Positions 5,932-6,061 of a stretch of DNA of 6,061 nt are shown in pieces. Position numbers and translations under genes: made by a program. Below the pieces are notes generated by a model. The model saw only the letters and a list, made by a program, of their open reading frames with translations, did not search any database and had not been told where the DNA came from. The stretch comes from JAQVUB01 sp033809415 (GTDB lineage: Bacteria; Verrucomicrobiota; Lentisphaeria; Oligosphaerales; Oligosphaeraceae): the NCBI GenBank assembly GCA_033809415.1, contig JAPXLT010000280.1, positions 1 through 6,061 of the forward strand, given 5' to 3'. Position 1 is the stretch's first letter; every line of letters begins with the position of its first letter.

Positions 5932-5968
5932 TTTTTTGTCCACGGAAAACTCGGAAAACTCGGAAAAT
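5932..5968 (+). repeat. Second dispersed motif with three tandem 9-base units
   Basis: After TTTTTTGTCC come three tandem units: ACGGAAAAC (5942-5950), TCGGAAAAC (5951-5959) and TCGGAAAAT (5960-5968). The same block, TTTTTTGTCCACGGAAAAC followed by one base and CGGAAAA, occurs at 4175-4200 inside the repeat downstream of tdh. It differs from the CACGAAAA arm by having CGG and a 9-base rather than 10-base period, yet both copies lie next to a CACGAAAA arm. Confidence 0.8.
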
Positions 5969-6057
5969 TTTGTAGGGTCGCTGCTTTGACGGATGAGCCT
6001 GCTCTGCCAAAAATCTTGTGTGTCAAGGTCGGCTTTACTTTTTCAGTCGGAGGCGAT

Positions 6058-6061
6058 ATGG
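6058..6061 (+). CDS. Start of an unidentified gene, cut by the window edge
   Basis: ATG at 6058-6060 is preceded by GGAGG (6049-6053) four bases away, a strong Shine-Dalgarno at slightly short spacing. Only the start codon and one base are visible, so nothing can be said of the product. It points away from the lipoprotein gene. It remains possible that no gene starts here. Confidence 0.5.

Larger units (their letters stand above)
5763..6057. other. Divergent intergenic region with repeat copies
   Basis: About 295 bases lie between the divergent lipoprotein gene and the gene starting at 6058, and I see no coding signal in them. An AT-rich ATAATA (5824-5829, TATTAT on the minus strand) is a weak possible -10 box for the lipoprotein gene with no good -35. 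The middle carries two repeat copies and a short hairpin, listed separately. The segment 5969-6048 has no feature I can name; it would hold the leader and promoter of the gene at 6058. Confidence 0.6.

Noticed and set aside
5986..6014. Promoter with TTGACG as -35 for the gene at 6058
   Set aside because: At 17 bases spacing the -10 position reads AAAAAT, which is a poor match; no better pair was seen.

Overview
The window looks like a chromosomal segment of a free-living or gut bacterium of the Planctomycetes-Verrucomicrobia-Chlamydiae group, with Lentisphaerae (Victivallales-like) as the best guess. This rests on three things: a Hanks-type protein kinase fused to a formylglycine-generating-enzyme (FGE)-like domain, a small lipoprotein with a family 9 carbohydrate-binding-like fold, and dispersed intergenic repeats built from CACGAAAA units. 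The taxonomic guess is inference; no rRNA or marker gene is present. Base composition looks moderate, and coding density is interrupted by repeat-filled gaps.

Layout, left to right. Bases 1-249 hold the 3' end of a sugar phosphate isomerase/epimerase (+). A head-to-head inverted repeat (260-325) separates it from a 914-residue transmembrane Ser/Thr kinase with an extracytoplasmic FGE-like domain (330-3074, +). A single repeat arm (3084-3122) follows, then L-threonine 3-dehydrogenase, tdh (3133-4161, +). A third repeat pair (4163-4244) lies between tdh and a convergent higBA toxin-antitoxin operon (4873 down to 4287, -). Upstream of higB is a perfect 13-bp inverted repeat (4900-4932) overlapping a plausible promoter, a good candidate HigA operator. 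Next on the minus strand is a predicted outer-membrane lipoprotein with a CBM9-like domain (5762 down to 4971). The last ~300 bases are non-coding and contain two more repeat copies and a small hairpin. They end in a ribosome-binding site and ATG of a plus-strand gene cut off by the window edge.

The genes do not form one obvious pathway. The isomerase and the carbohydrate-binding lipoprotein fit a polysaccharide- or sugar-using lifestyle. The kinase is a sensor-type signalling protein whose FGE-like domain lacks the copper-binding cysteines of true FGE and so is probably a ligand-binding or structural module. Tdh is a housekeeping threonine catabolism enzyme, here without its usual partner kbl. 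The higBA pair is an accessory stability module. I found no convincing wholly new system. The most interesting signals are the repeat family sitting exactly at gene boundaries (including directly against the kinase start codon), the cysteine-less FGE domain with an enlarged kinase activation segment, and the higBA operator palindrome.
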